From Candidatus [Bacteroides] periocalifornicus (GTDB taxonomy: Bacteria > Bacteroidota > Bacteroidia > Bacteroidales > CAJPTX01), in assembly GCA_001421095.1 (NCBI GenBank), contig LIIK01000008.1:1-64000 (forward strand): a stretch of DNA of 64,000 nucleotides, read 5' to 3'. Positions within the stretch are counted from its first letter, which is position 1; every line of letters starts with the position of its first letter. The notes below the pieces were generated by a model that saw only the letters and a list, made by a program, of their open reading frames with translations, was not told where the DNA came from and ran no database searches. A program made the position numbers and the translations under genes. This document shows, one piece after another, positions 63,308 to 64,000 of the stretch.

Positions 63308-64000
63308 GCAATAGATTACGAGACGGGTGAACGGAGTTTCGGCTCAGTGGCAGTGGGCAATAATCTGGAGTATACTGACGATGGGATTAAGAACATAGCG
63401 GCCTCCCCCGCCTTATTTGCCAGCGTGGGGCTTTGGAGCAACTACACCCATGCCACCTACACGCACAGCTGGCGGCAGCTCTACTACATGGGTTCTGTGG
63501 GGCTACAGGGCCTAGCGGTCAATGCTACGAGTAAGCGGCATGACTACTGGCGGCCACGGGTAGCCGTGAGCCTTACATGGCGGTTGCCCCACAGGCAGTC
63601 GGTACGCGGGAGCTACTACCTCACCAATCAGCTCCCGGAGAGCCGGAATCTGGTGACCTTCAACCAGTCGACCAACCCGTGGTTTCGCGAAGAGGGCAAT
63701 CCCTACCTCGTCCCCATCCAGAGCCATCGTTTCAGCCTGAACTATGAGTGCGGGTTGGGCGATTTTCAGCTTCGCCTGCAGGTACGCCATAACCGCAACA
63801 GCCAGATGATAGAGCCCTACCTGAGGCAAGAGGGAGCGGTGCAGGTCCAGTCGTACCGAAACAATGGCACTACGCTAGGCACCCATGCGGGGCTTGGGCT
63901 GAACTACCGAGGCGAGAGCATAATGGTATCGCTTACCTCTGAGTACTCGTGGGTGGCCTACAATGGGCAGCGGCCCAAGGGCTATGTGGGGGTAAGGGGC
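63308..64000 (+). pseudogene. 5'-truncated TonB-dependent receptor-type barrel (runs off window)
   Basis: An open frame of 231 codons begins right after a TAG at 63305-63307 and runs past the window end. It encodes barrel strands of the outer membrane receptor family (for example PRVAVSLTWRLPHRQSVRG, WFREEGNPYLVPIQSHRFSL). Signal peptide, plug and the first part of the barrel are missing; the first in-frame ATG is near 63489, well inside the barrel. The break coincides with the outer end of the right inverted repeat, so insertion or recombination there probably removed the 5' half. Confidence 0.8.

Overview
The window looks like a chromosomal segment of a Bacteroidota bacterium, most likely a Bacteroidales member near Porphyromonadaceae. 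Evidence read from the sequence: type IX secretion sorting domains on several proteins, a PorP/SprF-like outer membrane protein, a gingipain-like (peptidase C25) gene beside a HmuY-like lipoprotein, Bacteroidota-restricted families (DUF5606, DUF4831, DUF4294, DUF6266-like), and a recurring TAnnTTTG promoter box, usually TACCTTTGC, upstream of genes. Most genes are GC-rich; the stretch at about 57.5-60.6 kb and 62.9-63.3 kb is clearly AT-rich.

Layout. 0.4-3.8 kb: NarL-type response regulator and TPR sensor kinase. 4.2-14.2 kb: ordinary housekeeping genes (degenerate M23 envelope protein, CapA-like protein, MerR regulator, Nif3-like protein, zinc-ribbon protein, 7TM-HD phosphodiesterase, cysteine desulfidase family, chorismate synthase). 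14.5-22.7 kb: a 2419-residue PKD-repeat surface protein with a type B sorting domain, overlapping its PorP/SprF-like partner gene. 23.7-38.9 kb: ECF sigma factor, DUF5606, antiporter, DUF4831 lipoprotein, M20 amidohydrolase, MarC, DUF6266-like protein, DUF4294, tRNA-Met, ParA plus small partner, and a zinc-ribbon/SPFH/small membrane protein trio. 39.2-50.4 kb: two repeat-built T9SS cargo proteins (one without a signal peptide) around a 1402-residue acyl-CoA dehydratase activase-like protein and a TetR regulator. 50.6-55.4 kb: a gingipain-like pseudogene with seven lesions, and a HmuY-like lipoprotein. 55.5-57.5 kb: YeiH family protein and Era.

The most interesting segment is 57.5-63.3 kb. It holds a minus-strand grasp-with-spasm type RiPP cluster: TonB-dependent receptor-like barrel, a 61-residue GG-leader precursor, ATP-grasp maturase, an unrecognised 67-residue protein, and a SPASM-domain maturase. 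About 225-bp inverted repeats bracket the whole cluster, and the right repeat abuts a second receptor barrel that has lost its N-terminus. I infer an acquired or rearranged cassette that makes and probably exports or re-imports a modified, perhaps ester-crosslinked, peptide.

Intergenic space is unusually rich in repeats: a ~200-bp MITE-like element with terminal inverted repeats ending in an 18-bp palindrome (at least six two-ended copies plus fragments), two other dispersed families, solo REP-like palindromes and one 87-nt near-perfect hairpin. Several genes beside these repeats are truncated or are remnants.
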